NCBI RefSeq assembly: GCF_016469335.1
Contig: NZ_CP059888.1
Span: 248,001 to 312,000 of the forward strand
DNA: 64,000 nt
Direction: 5' to 3'
Origin: Flocculibacter collagenilyticus
Lineage (GTDB): Bacteria; Pseudomonadota; Gammaproteobacteria; Enterobacterales; Alteromonadaceae
Translations under genes and position numbers: made by a program
In this document: positions 39,009 through 49,330 of the stretch, one piece after another
Layout: every line of letters starts with the position of its first letter
How positions within the stretch are numbered: position 1 is the stretch's first letter
Notes under the pieces: generated by a model
The model's input: only the letters and a program-made list of their open reading frames with translations
Database searches by the model: none
What the model was told of the DNA's origin: nothing

Positions 39009-39964
39009 CAATTGAAACCATCAGCCGCTCGCGCAAAGTACTGCACCGTGAGCGAATTGATGCCGCAGAAATTACGATTGGCCGTGCTTACGATAATGAT
39101 ATTGTCCTTACCGAGCCGCACGTAGATCCTCATCATGCTAAGCTAATTCGAGATGGAGAAGGCCGCTGGTGGATGCATGATTTAAAGTCGTCAAATGGTA
39201 TTTTCGATCAGAAAAGACAGCGCCTACTGGGCAATACTGAGGTGGAATCAGGATATATTTTTACGATTGGCAAAATTAGTATCCGCATATTGTTTGATCA
39301 TCATCCAGTTTCTGAAACCCTCAAAATTAGTGGCTTAGACGATATTTTATATCCATTAAATCATGCTGGTTGGGCAGTGCTGAGTGGCTTATTGTTTGTC
39401 GGAGTATTCATTTTATTTGGTTACTATGAAACGCCCGATAAAGTTGACATGAATAAGCTGATTGTTGGTGTAATTACTTCCTTTTTTGTTATTTCGTTGT
39501 GGCCACTATTCTTCGCGCTACTTACTCGATTGTTTAAAAATGAAGTGAAATTATCTGCGCAGCTTACGGTAAGTTACGTCTTATTCTTACTCGTTTTATT
39601 GTCATCTTTTGTATTAGATATGGTGAGTTTTAACTTAAACGCGCCTAGCGTATTAGGTCCAATGACGTACTTTTGGTACGCATTTTTAGCGTTCAGCTTA
39701 CTGTGGCTAAATTTTTATTTAGCGTTTCATCATAGCCATCAACGCCGCTCATTGTTAGTGGGTGGGATTGTATGCGTATTTATGGGGCTATTTATTATGA
39801 TAAAAAGTCCACGAGACGACTTTGAAGTGATCCCTCACTATGACAGCACCTTGCTGCCTCCTGAATGGAATATTACAGGAACCACCTCTACGCCACAGTT
39901 TATAAATAAAACCAATGGGTTATTTGAACGTGTAGCCGAAGAAGCTGTGGAGTCAGAGCAATAG
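38999..39964 (+). CDS. FHA-domain membrane protein
   Basis: The 321-residue protein has an FHA domain in its first 100 residues: ITIGRAYDNDIVLTEPHVDPHHAKL with the conserved Gly-Arg and His, then MHDLKSSNGIF with the Ser-x-x-x-Asn-Gly pattern. Five or six membrane segments follow (about residues 120 to 270), then a short tail. With no signal peptide, the FHA domain faces the cytoplasm, where it binds phosphothreonine peptides. GGAGG lies six bases before the ATG, inside the protease gene. The pair is therefore tightly coupled. Confidence 0.85.
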   Translation: MALTIETISRSRKVLHRERIDAAEITIGRAYDNDIVLTEPHVDPHHAKLIRDGEGRWWMHDLKSSNGIFDQKRQRLLGNTEVESGYIFTIGKISIRILFDHHPVSETLKISGLDDILYPLNHAGWAVLSGLLFVGVFILFGYYETPDKVDMNKLIVGVITSFFVISLWPLFFALLTRLFKNEVKLSAQLTVSYVLFLLVLLSSFVLDMVSFNLNAPSVLGPMTYFWYAFLAFSLLWLNFYLAFHHSHQRRSLLVGGIVCVFMGLFIMIKSPRDDFEVIPHYDSTLLPPEWNITGTTSTPQFINKTNGLFERVAEEAVESEQ

Positions 39965-40016
39965 CAGTGTGTAACTGGCACTAACGGTTTTTAGCCAGTA
40001 CAGTTTCGCGTGTTAA

Positions 40017-40044
40017 AAAAGATGCTGATTAATCAGCATCTTTT
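40017..40044 (+). terminator. Strong hairpin after the protease-FHA pair
   Basis: AAAAGATGCTGATT and AATCAGCATCTTTT form a perfect fourteen-base palindrome, 53 bases after the FHA gene stop. The T run makes it a good intrinsic terminator for the operon that starts with the M28 peptidase gene. Confidence 0.85.
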
Positions 40045-40214
40045 ACCTGTGTGTAATACCTTGTATTAGTGAGTATCGCTGTTTAATAGCAACTAAACAG
40101 CCATTGCATTAAACAAATGCGCACTATGCTTTTATATATTATTTTTCTATGTAGTACATCAACACGCCTTATTAGGGCATATAATCTTATTGTTGAATGA
40201 GTTAAGAGCTGCTA

Positions 40215-41204
40215 ATGGATCTATACACAGAAAGGCAGGCAGATATACCAAAGTCACTACATAAATTATTTGTAGCGCTAGCGACCGTGTCCATTTTGCT
40301 ATTAACGCCTTTTACCATTAATAACATGATTCAAGGACGGATATTTTTAGGAATAGCCGGTACAGTTATTCTCGTTATTTTTGCGATTAACGCTTGGAGT
40401 ATTGCTAAGCGGCGTACTTACTACCCAGGCTCCATTCTTTACGGGCTAGTACCACTTATATTAATTTTTTTAGTCTTTGCGTTATATTACCAAGGCATCA
40501 TTGGCGTGTTTTGGTGTTACCCAGCCGTTATTGCATTTTATTTCTTATTGCAAAGTCGCTGGGCTTGGATTGCCAATGCACTTTTGTTGGTAATTGCCGT
40601 GCCTTTTTCTTGGGTGATGCTTGAGCAAACGATTGCGATTAGGGTCATTGTTACGCTAAGTATGGTTAGCATTTTTTCAGCTATTTTTATGAACGTCATA
40701 GCCGCGCAACAATATGAATTGCGTAAAAAAGCGGTCACGGATCCGTTAACGGGCGTATTAAACCGAGCACTACTACAAACCAATTTAGAGCAAGCCATTG
40801 CGCAACATCAGCGTTCAGCAATTCCTATGACGATAATGACATTAGATTTAGATTACTTTAAAAAGATTAACGATACATTTGGTCATGATGTGGGCGATCA
40901 AGTATTAAAGCAGTTTGCAGGATTAATAAAAAGCCGCTGCCGCAGCGTAGATAAAGTGTTCCGGTTGGGCGGAGAAGAGTTTTTAGTTTACTTGTACAAC
41001 ACCGACCTTAAGAATGCGTTACTTGTGGCAGAAGACATGAGAAGTCAGTTTGAATCGCTGAATATTATTCCCCAACATACCCCAACCGTAAGTATTGGTG
41101 TTGCACAATTACAGTCAAATGAAAGCTGGTTAACATGGATGAAACGCAGCGATACTAATTTGTACTTTGCAAAATCGAGCGGCCGTAATCGAGTGGTTGC
41201 TTAA
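40215..41204 (+). CDS. Diguanylate cyclase with membrane sensor region
   Basis: The 329-residue product has five to six membrane segments in the first 165 residues, then a GGDEF domain. The active site reads RLGGEEFLVY near residue 255, an accepted variant, and an RSVD inhibitory I-site lies exactly five residues before it. TLDLDYFKKINDTFGHDVGD carries the metal Asp. It therefore should make c-di-GMP with product inhibition. The membrane part is of no named MASE type that I recognise. It is a single gene. Confidence 0.9.
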   Translation: MDLYTERQADIPKSLHKLFVALATVSILLLTPFTINNMIQGRIFLGIAGTVILVIFAINAWSIAKRRTYYPGSILYGLVPLILIFLVFALYYQGIIGVFWCYPAVIAFYFLLQSRWAWIANALLLVIAVPFSWVMLEQTIAIRVIVTLSMVSIFSAIFMNVIAAQQYELRKKAVTDPLTGVLNRALLQTNLEQAIAQHQRSAIPMTIMTLDLDYFKKINDTFGHDVGDQVLKQFAGLIKSRCRSVDKVFRLGGEEFLVYLYNTDLKNALLVAEDMRSQFESLNIIPQHTPTVSIGVAQLQSNESWLTWMKRSDTNLYFAKSSGRNRVVA

Positions 41205-41360
41205 GCGCCACTGCATATTCAAGTCATCATAACCTTTCCCGCGCAGGTACTACTTGAGAAACGCATTAAAACTGCTAAGCTTGCCTTTGTAACTGGTCGT
41301 ACCATTTAAAATTGGTATCAGGCTTGAACACAGTATTTAATTTAGGCATTTAAAACATTT

Positions 41361-42179
41361 ATGGCACTCATTGAAGCAGTAAACTTTGGACCAGTACAAG
41401 GCATTCGGGTTGGTCGATTTAATTTAGGCATTAACACCACGTTTATTGTATATACCTATAAAGACGTAATGATAGATTGTGGTCCAAGCAATCAATGGCC
41501 GTTCGTAAAAGAGTTTGCCACAGCATCAAATACGAAGCAGGTATTATTAACCCACCACCATGAAGATCATAGTGGCAACGCCAGTGCACTACACCATCAA
41601 TTAGGCTTGCCAATTCACACTAATCAATTATGCCAGCAATTGGTAAGCAACGGATTTCCAGTGCCTAAATTAAGAAAGATGATCTGGGGTAAAGGTAATA
41701 AAGTTGAGGCTAAGTTAATTCCAGATAAGTTTAAATCAGACGCAGGCGTAGAGTTAGATGTTATGCTCACTCCTGGTCACACCGATGATATGAGCGTATT
41801 TTATGACAACCAAAACGGGTGGTTATTTACGGGCGATTTATACATTGCCTCACAGGTACGTTACTTACATAAAGAGGAAGATTTAGCCCATCAACTTGCC
41901 AGCCTAAATAAAGTACTAGAGTTAGACTTTGACACTGCTTTTTGCCCGCATCGCGGCATCATGAAACAAGGCAAACGTGATATTCAAAAAAAGCGCGACT
42001 TCATTCTTGAGCTTGTTGATTCAGTTATCGAATTGGCACAGCAGGGCTTATCCAACAAAGAAATTCAGCGGCGTTTATTAGGCCGAGAAGACATGTTAAG
42101 TATTGTATCTAGTTTTGATTTTTCTAAAAAAGAACTGATAAAAGCGTGTTTAGCGCTGGGGGAAACCACGCATAAATGA
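41361..42179 (+). CDS. MBL-fold metallohydrolase
   Basis: The 272-residue protein has the beta-lactamase fold: LLTHHHEDHSGNASAL carries the H-x-H-x-D-H metal motif near residue 66, LTPGHTDDMSVF the third His near residue 138, LFTGDL the bridging Asp, and FCPHRG the last His. A C-terminal helical part (after residue 215) with SNKEIQRRLLGRED resembles the winged-helix tail found in LACTB2-like MBL enzymes. The substrate is unknown. It stops nine bases before the convergent alkyltransferase-like gene. Confidence 0.86.
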   Translation: MALIEAVNFGPVQGIRVGRFNLGINTTFIVYTYKDVMIDCGPSNQWPFVKEFATASNTKQVLLTHHHEDHSGNASALHHQLGLPIHTNQLCQQLVSNGFPVPKLRKMIWGKGNKVEAKLIPDKFKSDAGVELDVMLTPGHTDDMSVFYDNQNGWLFTGDLYIASQVRYLHKEEDLAHQLASLNKVLELDFDTAFCPHRGIMKQGKRDIQKKRDFILELVDSVIELAQQGLSNKEIQRRLLGREDMLSIVSSFDFSKKELIKACLALGETTHK

Positions 42180-42187
42180 TGCGTGGT

Positions 42188-42550
42188 TTAATGCTCTCGC
42201 TCTGCCGAATCTAGCGTAAATAGCAGCTCGTATAAATCGGGCTGCCATTGAAATTCTTTAAGCTTTACACGGTAGCCATTAACGACAACATTTTCACTTT
42301 GTAATCGTCCTTTTTGTTCTTCTGCAGTATCACTGCCCGCAGGAAAGGCGATTTGGCCTGAAGCGCGTAATACTCTGTGCCAAGGCAGCTGATGAGCTTC
42401 ATCAGTATACGCTCCTAACGCTTTTCCTACTAAGCGAGCGCGGCCAGGTAAGCCCGCTAAATCTGCTACCTGACCATAACTAGCTACTTTTCCTTTGGGA
42501 ATGGCTTTTACCACTAGCCAAATTTTATGGTAGTGAGGATTGTGACTCAT
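42188..42550 (-). CDS. Alkyltransferase-like protein (ATL)
   Basis: The 120-residue protein is the O6-alkylguanine DNA alkyltransferase C-terminal fold (VASYGQVADLAGLPGRARLVGKAL, with the Arg finger). The active-site motif PCHR is PWHR here, so the acceptor Cys is replaced by Trp. This is the mark of ATL proteins, which bind and flag O6-alkylguanine lesions for nucleotide excision repair but do not repair them directly. It lies 13 bases downstream of the SixA-like phosphatase gene. Confidence 0.9.
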   Translation of the reverse strand: MSHNPHYHKIWLVVKAIPKGKVASYGQVADLAGLPGRARLVGKALGAYTDEAHQLPWHRVLRASGQIAFPAGSDTAEEQKGRLQSENVVVNGYRVKLKEFQWQPDLYELLFTLDSAEREH

Positions 42551-42563
42551 GCCGCTCAGCTAA

Positions 42564-43115
42564 CTATTCATTTAGCGGAAATTTTTTAGGGGTTTGAATA
42601 CGTTCAGTTTTTGCTTTTCTGCTTTCTTTATGGCCTGTAAAGGTCAGTTTATATAGGCGGTCGAATTCGTCATGTTCAATTGCCAGTTCTGCTTTTCCGC
42701 CTAATTCGCGAATGGTTTCTAGTACCGTATTGCTGTGGCCTGCAATAATAATAGTGCCGTCTTGCTTACGAATTTTATCGGCTAGCGCTTTTAAGTCGCT
42801 TGGGTTGTATTCGGTAATCAACAGTTTAGATTTATCCGCAATGGCTTGAACGGTTTGTTTAGTTCGGAAATAGTCGGTGCTGTAAACGTGAGTAATTTTG
42901 CCGTCAGTGTTCGCTAAAATGTATTCCGTTAACCATTTTGCACGCAGTTTGCCATTACGATTTAACGGTGGATTGCTAGTGCCATCATCTGCTTTTTCTG
43001 CATGGCGAAATATATATACGGTATCTGCAGCGCTGGCTTGTAGGCTTACAGATAAGGCTGTGGCTAATATAGTAACTAAGAGCAGATATTGACTAATTGA
43101 GCGAATGAATGACAT
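42564..43115 (-). CDS. Exported histidine phosphatase (SixA/phosphoglycerate mutase-like)
   Basis: The 183-residue protein has a signal peptide (hydrophobic run ending in LQASA/A). The histidine phosphatase motif TVYIFRHAEKADDG with the catalytic Arg-His lies just after it. The second Arg and His are in DYFRTKQT and IIIAGHSNTVLETI. A signal peptide on a SixA-like phosphatase means it works in the periplasm, so a small phosphorylated compound is a more likely target than a His-containing signalling protein. It sits between ubiK and the ATL gene on the same strand. Confidence 0.85.
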   Translation of the reverse strand: MSFIRSISQYLLLVTILATALSVSLQASAADTVYIFRHAEKADDGTSNPPLNRNGKLRAKWLTEYILANTDGKITHVYSTDYFRTKQTVQAIADKSKLLITEYNPSDLKALADKIRKQDGTIIIAGHSNTVLETIRELGGKAELAIEHDEFDRLYKLTFTGHKESRKAKTERIQTPKKFPLNE

Positions 43116-43133
43116 GAACGTTCCTTGGGTTTG

Positions 43134-43433
43134 TTATTCTGAGTCGGGCTGATTGTCGCTAGAAGCCGTTGCTTGTTGTGCAGTTTTAGCTTGAAGCGCT
43201 TGTTCTAATTCTGCAATTTTAAGCTCAAGTGCTGCGAGTTTTTCTCGGGTGCGTTGTAAAACCTGAGTCTGAATATCAAACTCTTCACGGGATACAAAAT
43301 CAAGCTGAGACAATTTATGCTGAATAACTTGCTTAGTTTTGCTTTCCATTCCTTCGGCTAATTGTTTTACGCCTTCAGGCATGGAGTTTGAGATTTGCTT
43401 AGCGATTTCTTCTAACTTTTTAGGATTGATCAT
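43134..43433 (-). CDS. ubiK: Ubiquinone biosynthesis accessory factor UbiK (BMFP, YqiC)
   Basis: The 99-residue protein is small, helical and acidic at the end. NPKKLEEIAKQISNSMPEGVKQL, then VSREEFDIQTQVLQRTREKLAALELKIAELE, forms the two-helix pattern and C-terminal coiled coil of the BMFP/YqiC family. UbiK helps assemble the aerobic ubiquinone-8 synthesis complex together with UbiJ. The family match is clear over the full length. It is divergent from rep; the intergenic region holds both promoters. Confidence 0.9.
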   Translation of the reverse strand: MINPKKLEEIAKQISNSMPEGVKQLAEGMESKTKQVIQHKLSQLDFVSREEFDIQTQVLQRTREKLAALELKIAELEQALQAKTAQQATASSDNQPDSE

Positions 43434-43603
43434 GACGATTGGCCCGTTAAATAATATGTTTATCTATCAATAAGATTGATTATAAAGACTAGTGTAGAAG
43501 AATAAAATTTATTTTGATACGTATTGCTTACGCTTAAATTGGTATAAAATCCCCCTCCCGTTAAATGCTGCAATTTCCGCCAATATTACAGAGTGCAATT
43601 TAA

Positions 43604-45622
43604 ATGAAGTTAAATCCCGGCCAGCACGACGCCGTTCATTACGTTACAGGACCTTGCTTGGTGTTAGCAGGTGCAGGATCTGGTAAAACGCGCGTGATCA
43701 CCAATAAAATTGCGCACTTAGTGCAAAATTGTGGCATGCCTGCCCGAAATATTGCTGCGGTAACCTTTACAAATAAAGCAGCGCGGGAAATGCGCGAGCG
43801 GGTTAGTCAAACCCTTGGGCGTAAAGAAGCAAGAGGGTTGATTGTTTCTACCTTTCACACGTTAGGCTTAGAGATCATCAAAAAAGAAATTAAAACGCTG
43901 GGCTTTAAACCTGGATTTACTTTATATGATGATCAAGATACAAAAAAACTGTTAGATGAATTAACGGAAACTGAGCTTAAAAGTGACAAAGACTTACTGT
44001 CAATGTTGCAAAGCCATATTGGTAACTGGAAAAATGATTTACTATCGCCTGAGCAAGCCATAGCGCAGGCAGATTCTGCACAATCGCGTCAGTTTGCTGC
44101 ATGTTACGAGAAATATCAGCGACATTTACGTGCATATAATGCCCTCGATTTTGATGATTTGATCCTTATTCCTACTTTATTGTTACGCGACTCGGAAGAA
44201 GTAAGAGCGCGCTGGCAGCACCGTATTCAATATTTATTGGTGGACGAGTATCAAGATACCAACACTAGCCAGTATGAATTTGTGAAACTGTTAGTTGGTG
44301 AGCGGGCACACTTTACCGTAGTAGGCGATGATGACCAGTCTATTTACTCTTGGCGTGGTGCAAAACCACAAAACTTAGTGTTATTAGGCAAAGATTTTCC
44401 TGCCCTTAAATTAATTAAACTAGAGCAAAACTACCGTTCTTATGGTCGTATACTCAAGTCAGCTAATATACTTATCGCCAATAACCCTCACGTATACGAA
44501 AAAGCCCTGTTCAGTGAGCTGGAATATGGCTTACCGCTACGAATCATTGGTACTAAAGATGAAGAGCATGAAGCTGAACGCGTTGTTGCTGAATTAATTA
44601 GCCACCGTTTTATTAATAAAACACAGTATGGCGAGTATGCCATTTTGTATCGTGGTAACCATCAATCGCGCGTCTTTGAAAAAGCATTAATGGTTAACCG
44701 TATTCCTTACAAAATTTCGGGTGGCACATCATTTTTCTCGCGCGCAGAAATTAAAGACATCATGGGTTATTTACGGTTATTGGTAAATGCCGATGATGAC
44801 AATGCTTTTTTACGTATTTGTAATGTGCCTCGTCGCGAAATAGGTGCAGCCACCTTAGAGAAAATAGGCACATTAGCAAATGAAAAGCACATTAGTTTGT
44901 TTGCTGCTTGTTTTGAACCTGAATTAGCAGAGCGCTTATCAGGGCGTTCATTAACTGCAGTGCAGGCTTTTTCCCGTTGGCTAGTGGAAACGGCTGATCA
45001 AGCTAAGCGTGGCGACACCATTGATGCAGTTCGTGGCTTGGTTAAGCAAATTAATTATGAAAATTGGTTATACGAAACTAGCGCCAGTGCTAAAGCCGCA
45101 GAAATGCGCATGAAAAATGTTAGCGAACTGTACCGCTGGATTGGCAATATGCTAGAAGGCGATGACTTAAATGAGCCGCTGTCACTTGCCGAAACGGTTA
45201 CCAAGCTTACCTTGCGTGACATGATGGAACGCAATGAAGAGGAAGAAGAGGCGGATCAGGTACAGTTAATGACCTTACATGCTTCTAAAGGGTTAGAGTT
45301 TCCGTATGTCTTTATGGTGGGTATGGAAGAGGGCTTATTGCCACACCAAACCAGTATTGACGAAGAAAATGTCGATGAAGAGCGCCGCTTGGCATACGTA
45401 GGCATTACACGCGCACAAAAAGAGCTGTTTTTCACATTGGCAAAAGAACGTCGTCAATATGGTGAAACAATTCGTCCTGAACCCAGTCGATTTTTACACG
45501 AATTACCACAAGATGATTTAATTTGGGAGTTGGGTAAAAAAATAGAAACGAAATCGCAGCGCCAAGAAAAAGCCAAATCACATATTTCTAATTTACGCGC
45601 TATGTTGAACCGTAGCGAGTGA
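43604..45622 (+). CDS. rep: ATP-dependent DNA helicase Rep
   Basis: The 672-residue protein is a UvrD/Rep superfamily 1A helicase. In order: [14 protein letters not shown] (Q motif), [14 protein letters not shown] (Walker A), [27 protein letters not shown] (Walker B), [36 protein letters not shown] and [11 protein letters not shown]. The length and start match Rep rather than the longer UvrD. It is the 3'-5' helicase that clears proteins from the path of the replication fork. A TATAAA at 43543-43548 may be its -10 box. The end overlaps the convergent GGDEF-EAL gene by 30 bases. Confidence 0.95.
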   Translation: MKLNPGQHDAVHYVTGPCLVLAGAGSGKTRVITNKIAHLVQNCGMPARNIAAVTFTNKAAREMRERVSQTLGRKEARGLIVSTFHTLGLEIIKKEIKTLGFKPGFTLYDDQDTKKLLDELTETELKSDKDLLSMLQSHIGNWKNDLLSPEQAIAQADSAQSRQFAACYEKYQRHLRAYNALDFDDLILIPTLLLRDSEEVRARWQHRIQYLLVDEYQDTNTSQYEFVKLLVGERAHFTVVGDDDQSIYSWRGAKPQNLVLLGKDFPALKLIKLEQNYRSYGRILKSANILIANNPHVYEKALFSELEYGLPLRIIGTKDEEHEAERVVAELISHRFINKTQYGEYAILYRGNHQSRVFEKALMVNRIPYKISGGTSFFSRAEIKDIMGYLRLLVNADDDNAFLRICNVPRREIGAATLEKIGTLANEKHISLFAACFEPELAERLSGRSLTAVQAFSRWLVETADQAKRGDTIDAVRGLVKQINYENWLYETSASAKAAEMRMKNVSELYRWIGNMLEGDDLNEPLSLAETVTKLTLRDMMERNEEEEEADQVQLMTLHASKGLEFPYVFMVGMEEGLLPHQTSIDEENVDEERRLAYVGITRAQKELFFTLAKERRQYGETIRPEPSRFLHELPQDDLIWELGKKIETKSQRQEKAKSHISNLRAMLNRSE

Positions 45623-48307
45623 TGTATGGCTGTCGCATGCATTGCGTTCATCGCTCATGGATGGGGTAAGGTGGTTGCCTAGATAGTGGCCTTGCCCAAA
45701 CACACAGCCTTGCTCTTGTACTAATAACAGTAATTTTTGCGATGTAATGCCTTGTGCGATTAAATTAAAACCTAACCCTTGGCTTAATGCGATAACCGTT
45801 TTTAGTAACGTTTGATGCTTTTGGTTGGTATATAAACTCTTCACAAAGTTTCCACTTAGCTTAACAAAATCAAATGGGTATTGGCTAATGCAGGTTAATG
45901 ACATGGTACCGCTACCGTAGCCGGTTAACGCAGTTTTAATCTCTGCCCGTTTTAGCATTTTTAAACCATGCTGAGCCGCGTCACCCAATTTTAATAGTGC
46001 TGTTTCCTCAAACTGAAAACATAAGCGTTGTACCGCTAAGTTGTGCTGTTGAATGCGCGCTATAATGGCTGCTATCATTTTCGGTTGGGTTAAACAGCTA
46101 GGCGTTAGGGTAAGACAAACAAGTGCGGCATCCTGTAATTGACCTGATTTCATGTGCTGACAAGTAGCATCGACGATCAGTTGATCAATATCTTCCATCA
46201 CACCAATAGATTCAGCCATATCAATAATATCAGCCAACGGGGTTTTACCTAGCTGTGGATGTTGCCAATATGTATTACCCTGAAAACCAATAGTTTGAGC
46301 CGTTTCCAAGTTAACGATAGGTTCAAATTGGAACTCAAACTTTTGTTGTTCTACAGCATGGTGTAATGCTTCTTCTAGGGTAAGTTCTTCCAACAATTGT
46401 TGGCGCATGCTGTCGTCGAATACCACATAACGTCCGCGTCCAATATGTTTTGCTTGATACATGGCCGCATCAGCATCTCGCATAATTTCATCACTGTCGT
46501 TGTACGCATCAGTACATGCGGCAATACCAATGCTTGCACCACTATATACTTGCTGATTTTCGAAGGTAAATGGCTTAGCTATTTTGCTAATAATACGTTG
46601 AGCGATATCTTCGGCATCATCCTTCGATGTCATTAAATTCAGTAAAATGACAAATTCGTCGCCACCGAGTCTTGCTAGCGTGTCGTTATCACGGATACAT
46701 TCGGTGATACGCTCGCTCACATCAATTAAGAATTGATCACCAGCATGATGCCCTAACGTATCGTTTATTTTTTTAAAGCGATCTAAGTCAATAAACAATA
46801 CGGCAAAGTTATGTTCATGATGGCGTTTACGCTGTAATAAAGCTTGCTTTAAACGTTCAGTAAATAAGGTGCGATTAGGTAAGCCAGTTAATGCATCGTG
46901 GTGTGCGTCGTAATACAGCTTTTCTTCAATTTTTCTACGTTCTTCAATTTGTAAGCGCAGAAATAAATTAGACTGACGGAGCTCTTGCGTGCGTTCTAAC
47001 ACTTTATGCTCTAACTGTTCGTGGCTTGCTTTTAGTTTCTCGGACGCCAATTTACGATGAATAGTAACGGCAAGGTGGGTAGACACAAATTTGACGAGAT
47101 CAACGTCTTTTTGCTGGTATTGATACCGATTGTTATAAGCTTGAACCGCTATAATACCGATTACCTCGCCATCAATTATTAGGGGTGCACCTAGCCAGCT
47201 GGTAGTAATGCGATCAGGTGTTTTGTCGCCCACACGGCGTTGATATTCAGCCGATTTTGCAAGGGCTAATGCATTTTCTCGGTCAATCAGTATCGCTTCT
47301 CTTGAATTGATAACTTGCTCGGTAAAGCCACATCCTAATTTACGTGGCTTAGCGTGTTGTTGATAACAGTCAACAAAATAAGGAAAGCTAAGCTGTTGTT
47401 TATCAGGTGAGAGTAACGCAATAAAGTAATTTTCTGCATACACAAGTTCAGCCAAAATATGATGTGTTTGGCTATAAAACTCATCCATACTTTGTGTAGC
47501 AGCGGTTAATTCGGATATTTTGAATAGGGCTTCTTGCAGCTTTTCAGCTCGCTGTCGTTCATTAACTTCTAGCTCTAGCGCGTGATTAGTTTGGCTGAGT
47601 TCAATGGTGCGCTGCTTCACGTCATACTCTAGCAGCTCTCGGCTTTTCACTCGGTTAATTGCCGTGACAAGATGTGTTGCTATGAATGCTAAAATATCAA
47701 CTTCAACGGCCCCATAACAGACTGACGAGTCATAAGATTGTACGGCCATAACACCAATAACCTGGTTGTTACGGCAAATTGGCACACCCATCCAACTTTG
47801 CGATAAAGAGCCAATGGGCGCTACTTTGTTTTCATCAATTAACTGTTGTTGCTGTGCTTTATCTACTAATAAGGGTTCACCAGAATGGTAAACCAATCCG
47901 GTTAAGCCAGTATAAAAGCTACTGGGCTCGATAAAGGGGATGGTGTTATGGTCAACTAAGTCGGTGAAGTATTGAAGCTCTAACTGTTGCTCTTCTTCAC
48001 TGTGCAGCACAATATAAAAGTTTTCTGCTTTAAAAAGTGAAGACACCACTTTATGAATGGCGGGATAGAACAGTGTCATTTCTGTAACAGTGCTAGCCAG
48101 TTCAGAAAGCTGTAATAAACCATGTTGAACAGTGCGTAAATGTTTATATTTAGTAAGCAATTGCTGTAATCGCTTATTTTTATGCATTAGTTGCTGGTAT
48201 GAAGCTTGAGAAGAGACGCTATGCTCTGGATGTTCACTACCAATATTAATGCCATTTACACTGCTGGGCATGGATGAGGTGATCCCTTCTAATATTGAAT
48301 AACACAT
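45593..48307 (-). CDS. GAF-GAF-GGDEF-EAL protein with a degenerate EAL domain
   Basis: The 904-residue protein starts with a coiled segment, then two GAF domains (about residues 60-220 and 260-425, each ending with a GV(M/I)AVQ(S/A)Y-type strand). A GGDEF domain follows (475-635) with [10 protein letters not shown] intact near residue 545 and an RDND I-site five residues before it. The EAL domain (640-890) has lost its catalytic parts: the EAL motif reads FQGN, DDFG reads TGYG, and the KID and AEGVE motifs are altered. It is therefore likely an active cyclase with a regulatory EAL. The ATG at 48271 is an alternative start. It overlaps rep by 30 bases. Confidence 0.88.
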   Translation of the reverse strand: MCYSILEGITSSMPSSVNGINIGSEHPEHSVSSQASYQQLMHKNKRLQQLLTKYKHLRTVQHGLLQLSELASTVTEMTLFYPAIHKVVSSLFKAENFYIVLHSEEEQQLELQYFTDLVDHNTIPFIEPSSFYTGLTGLVYHSGEPLLVDKAQQQQLIDENKVAPIGSLSQSWMGVPICRNNQVIGVMAVQSYDSSVCYGAVEVDILAFIATHLVTAINRVKSRELLEYDVKQRTIELSQTNHALELEVNERQRAEKLQEALFKISELTAATQSMDEFYSQTHHILAELVYAENYFIALLSPDKQQLSFPYFVDCYQQHAKPRKLGCGFTEQVINSREAILIDRENALALAKSAEYQRRVGDKTPDRITTSWLGAPLIIDGEVIGIIAVQAYNNRYQYQQKDVDLVKFVSTHLAVTIHRKLASEKLKASHEQLEHKVLERTQELRQSNLFLRLQIEERRKIEEKLYYDAHHDALTGLPNRTLFTERLKQALLQRKRHHEHNFAVLFIDLDRFKKINDTLGHHAGDQFLIDVSERITECIRDNDTLARLGGDEFVILLNLMTSKDDAEDIAQRIISKIAKPFTFENQQVYSGASIGIAACTDAYNDSDEIMRDADAAMYQAKHIGRGRYVVFDDSMRQQLLEELTLEEALHHAVEQQKFEFQFEPIVNLETAQTIGFQGNTYWQHPQLGKTPLADIIDMAESIGVMEDIDQLIVDATCQHMKSGQLQDAALVCLTLTPSCLTQPKMIAAIIARIQQHNLAVQRLCFQFEETALLKLGDAAQHGLKMLKRAEIKTALTGYGSGTMSLTCISQYPFDFVKLSGNFVKSLYTNQKHQTLLKTVIALSQGLGFNLIAQGITSQKLLLLVQEQGCVFGQGHYLGNHLTPSMSDERNACDSHTSLATVQHSA

Positions 48308-48457
48308 TGAGTATGAGCCAGTCTATCAGGTTGCAAAAGCTTGTCTATATCGAAAAGGAATAACCACACAAACAAAATGGCATCTTGTTGTAATTGCTCT
48401 TTTTTTAAAATAAATGGAGATGTTTTAAGCTTGTGACAAGCATTAATGAGGTGTTTT

Positions 48458-48488
48458 AAAAAGACGAATCTTATGATCCGTCTTTTTT
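48458..48488 (-). terminator. Terminator after the cytochrome c5 gene
   Basis: AAAAAGACG and CGTCTTTTT form a perfect stem with an inner loop of about a dozen bases, and a T-rich run follows on the minus strand. It lies 28 bases beyond the cytochrome stop at 48516. Confidence 0.75.
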
Positions 48489-48515
48489 AAGTCATTTTTG
48501 ACGTGGTAATAAAAG

Positions 48516-48926
48516 TTATGCGCCTTCTAGCATAAAGTCGATAGCAGCTTTAATTTCGTCATCAGAACAAGACATACACGTGCCTTTTGGTGGCATGGCA
48601 TTAAAGCCATTAATCGCATGATCAACTAGCACATCCATGCCTTTTTCTAGGCGTGGTGCCCAAGCGTCGCTATCACCTTTTTTAGGTGCGCCCATCGCGC
48701 CTGTGCCATGACAAGCAAAGCAGCTAGCTTGGAATACATCGCCACCAGAACGTGGGCCAGTTGGTGCTGCTGGTGCAGCGGCTGCAGTTTCACCTTCGAC
48801 GTAAACTTGTCCTACCGGTTGAATGCGTTTTTTGATGGCGTCATCTTTCGATTTGTCTTCCGCGGCTACTGCGAAAACAGATGATGCTGAAATTACCAGT
48901 GCCAATGCAACAGATAGTTTTTTCAT
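48516..48926 (-). CDS. Cytochrome c5-type periplasmic monohaem cytochrome
   Basis: The 136-residue product has a signal peptide (cleavage near SVFAVA/A), then a short Ala/Pro-rich stretch, and one c-type haem domain with the binding motif CFACHGTGAMGAPKKGD. The distal Met is in FNAMPPKGTC, and a further CMSC pair near the end is typical of cytochrome c5, where the two Cys form a disulfide. It carries electrons in the periplasm to terminal oxidases or reductases. A terminator follows. Confidence 0.92.
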   Translation of the reverse strand: MKKLSVALALVISASSVFAVAAEDKSKDDAIKKRIQPVGQVYVEGETAAAAPAAPTGPRSGGDVFQASCFACHGTGAMGAPKKGDSDAWAPRLEKGMDVLVDHAINGFNAMPPKGTCMSCSDDEIKAAIDFMLEGA

Positions 48927-49330
48927 AGAGTTAGTCCTACTTGTCGAAGAGTTACGATCTATTTTATTTAATTATTCAAGATTATAGCCACTGATGAGGG
49001 GGCAATTAAAGTCTTAAGGGTTATATTTCGCATTATATTTAGCGTTAAGTCACAAAAAAACACTTTTTTGCTATAAATAATCTCAATTCTGATGAGGAGG
49101 CGGGTAGCAGCGACCTCGTTTTGTAATATTCAACAGGAAGAATAAAAGTATAGGGATAGGTGTCTATAGCCTTTTTTGATAACAAGCACAGCGTACATTG
49201 AGGAAAAACTTTTAGACTCAATAGCTGGTTAATACAGTGAAAGGTGGTTGTTGACGGTTGAGGGAATAGGCATTACCATAAATGTGAACACTGAATACAT
49301 TTGAAACTTACTCATTCTGAGGCTTAAATA
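48927..49330. other. Divergent intergenic region, cytochrome c5 and RND adaptor genes
   Basis: About 400 bases without a credible gene. The GAGG...CCTC inverted repeat followed by GTTTT near 49096-49122 might be a weak hairpin. A 17-codon frame from about 49091 lacks a ribosome binding site and is not called. The region should contain both promoters; the one for the adaptor is listed separately. Confidence 0.4.
49251..49279 (+). promoter_or_regulatory. Candidate sigma-70 promoter for the RND adaptor gene
   Basis: TTGACG at 49251-49256 and TACCAT at 49274-49279 are separated by 17 bases, the best spacing. The -35 box matches five of six consensus bases, the -10 box four of six. It ends about 50 bases before the adaptor ATG. 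Confidence 0.45.

Noticed and set aside
49091-49144. A 17-codon frame in the cytochrome c5/RND adaptor gap
   Set aside because: No ribosome binding site, no similarity to a known leader, and too short to support.
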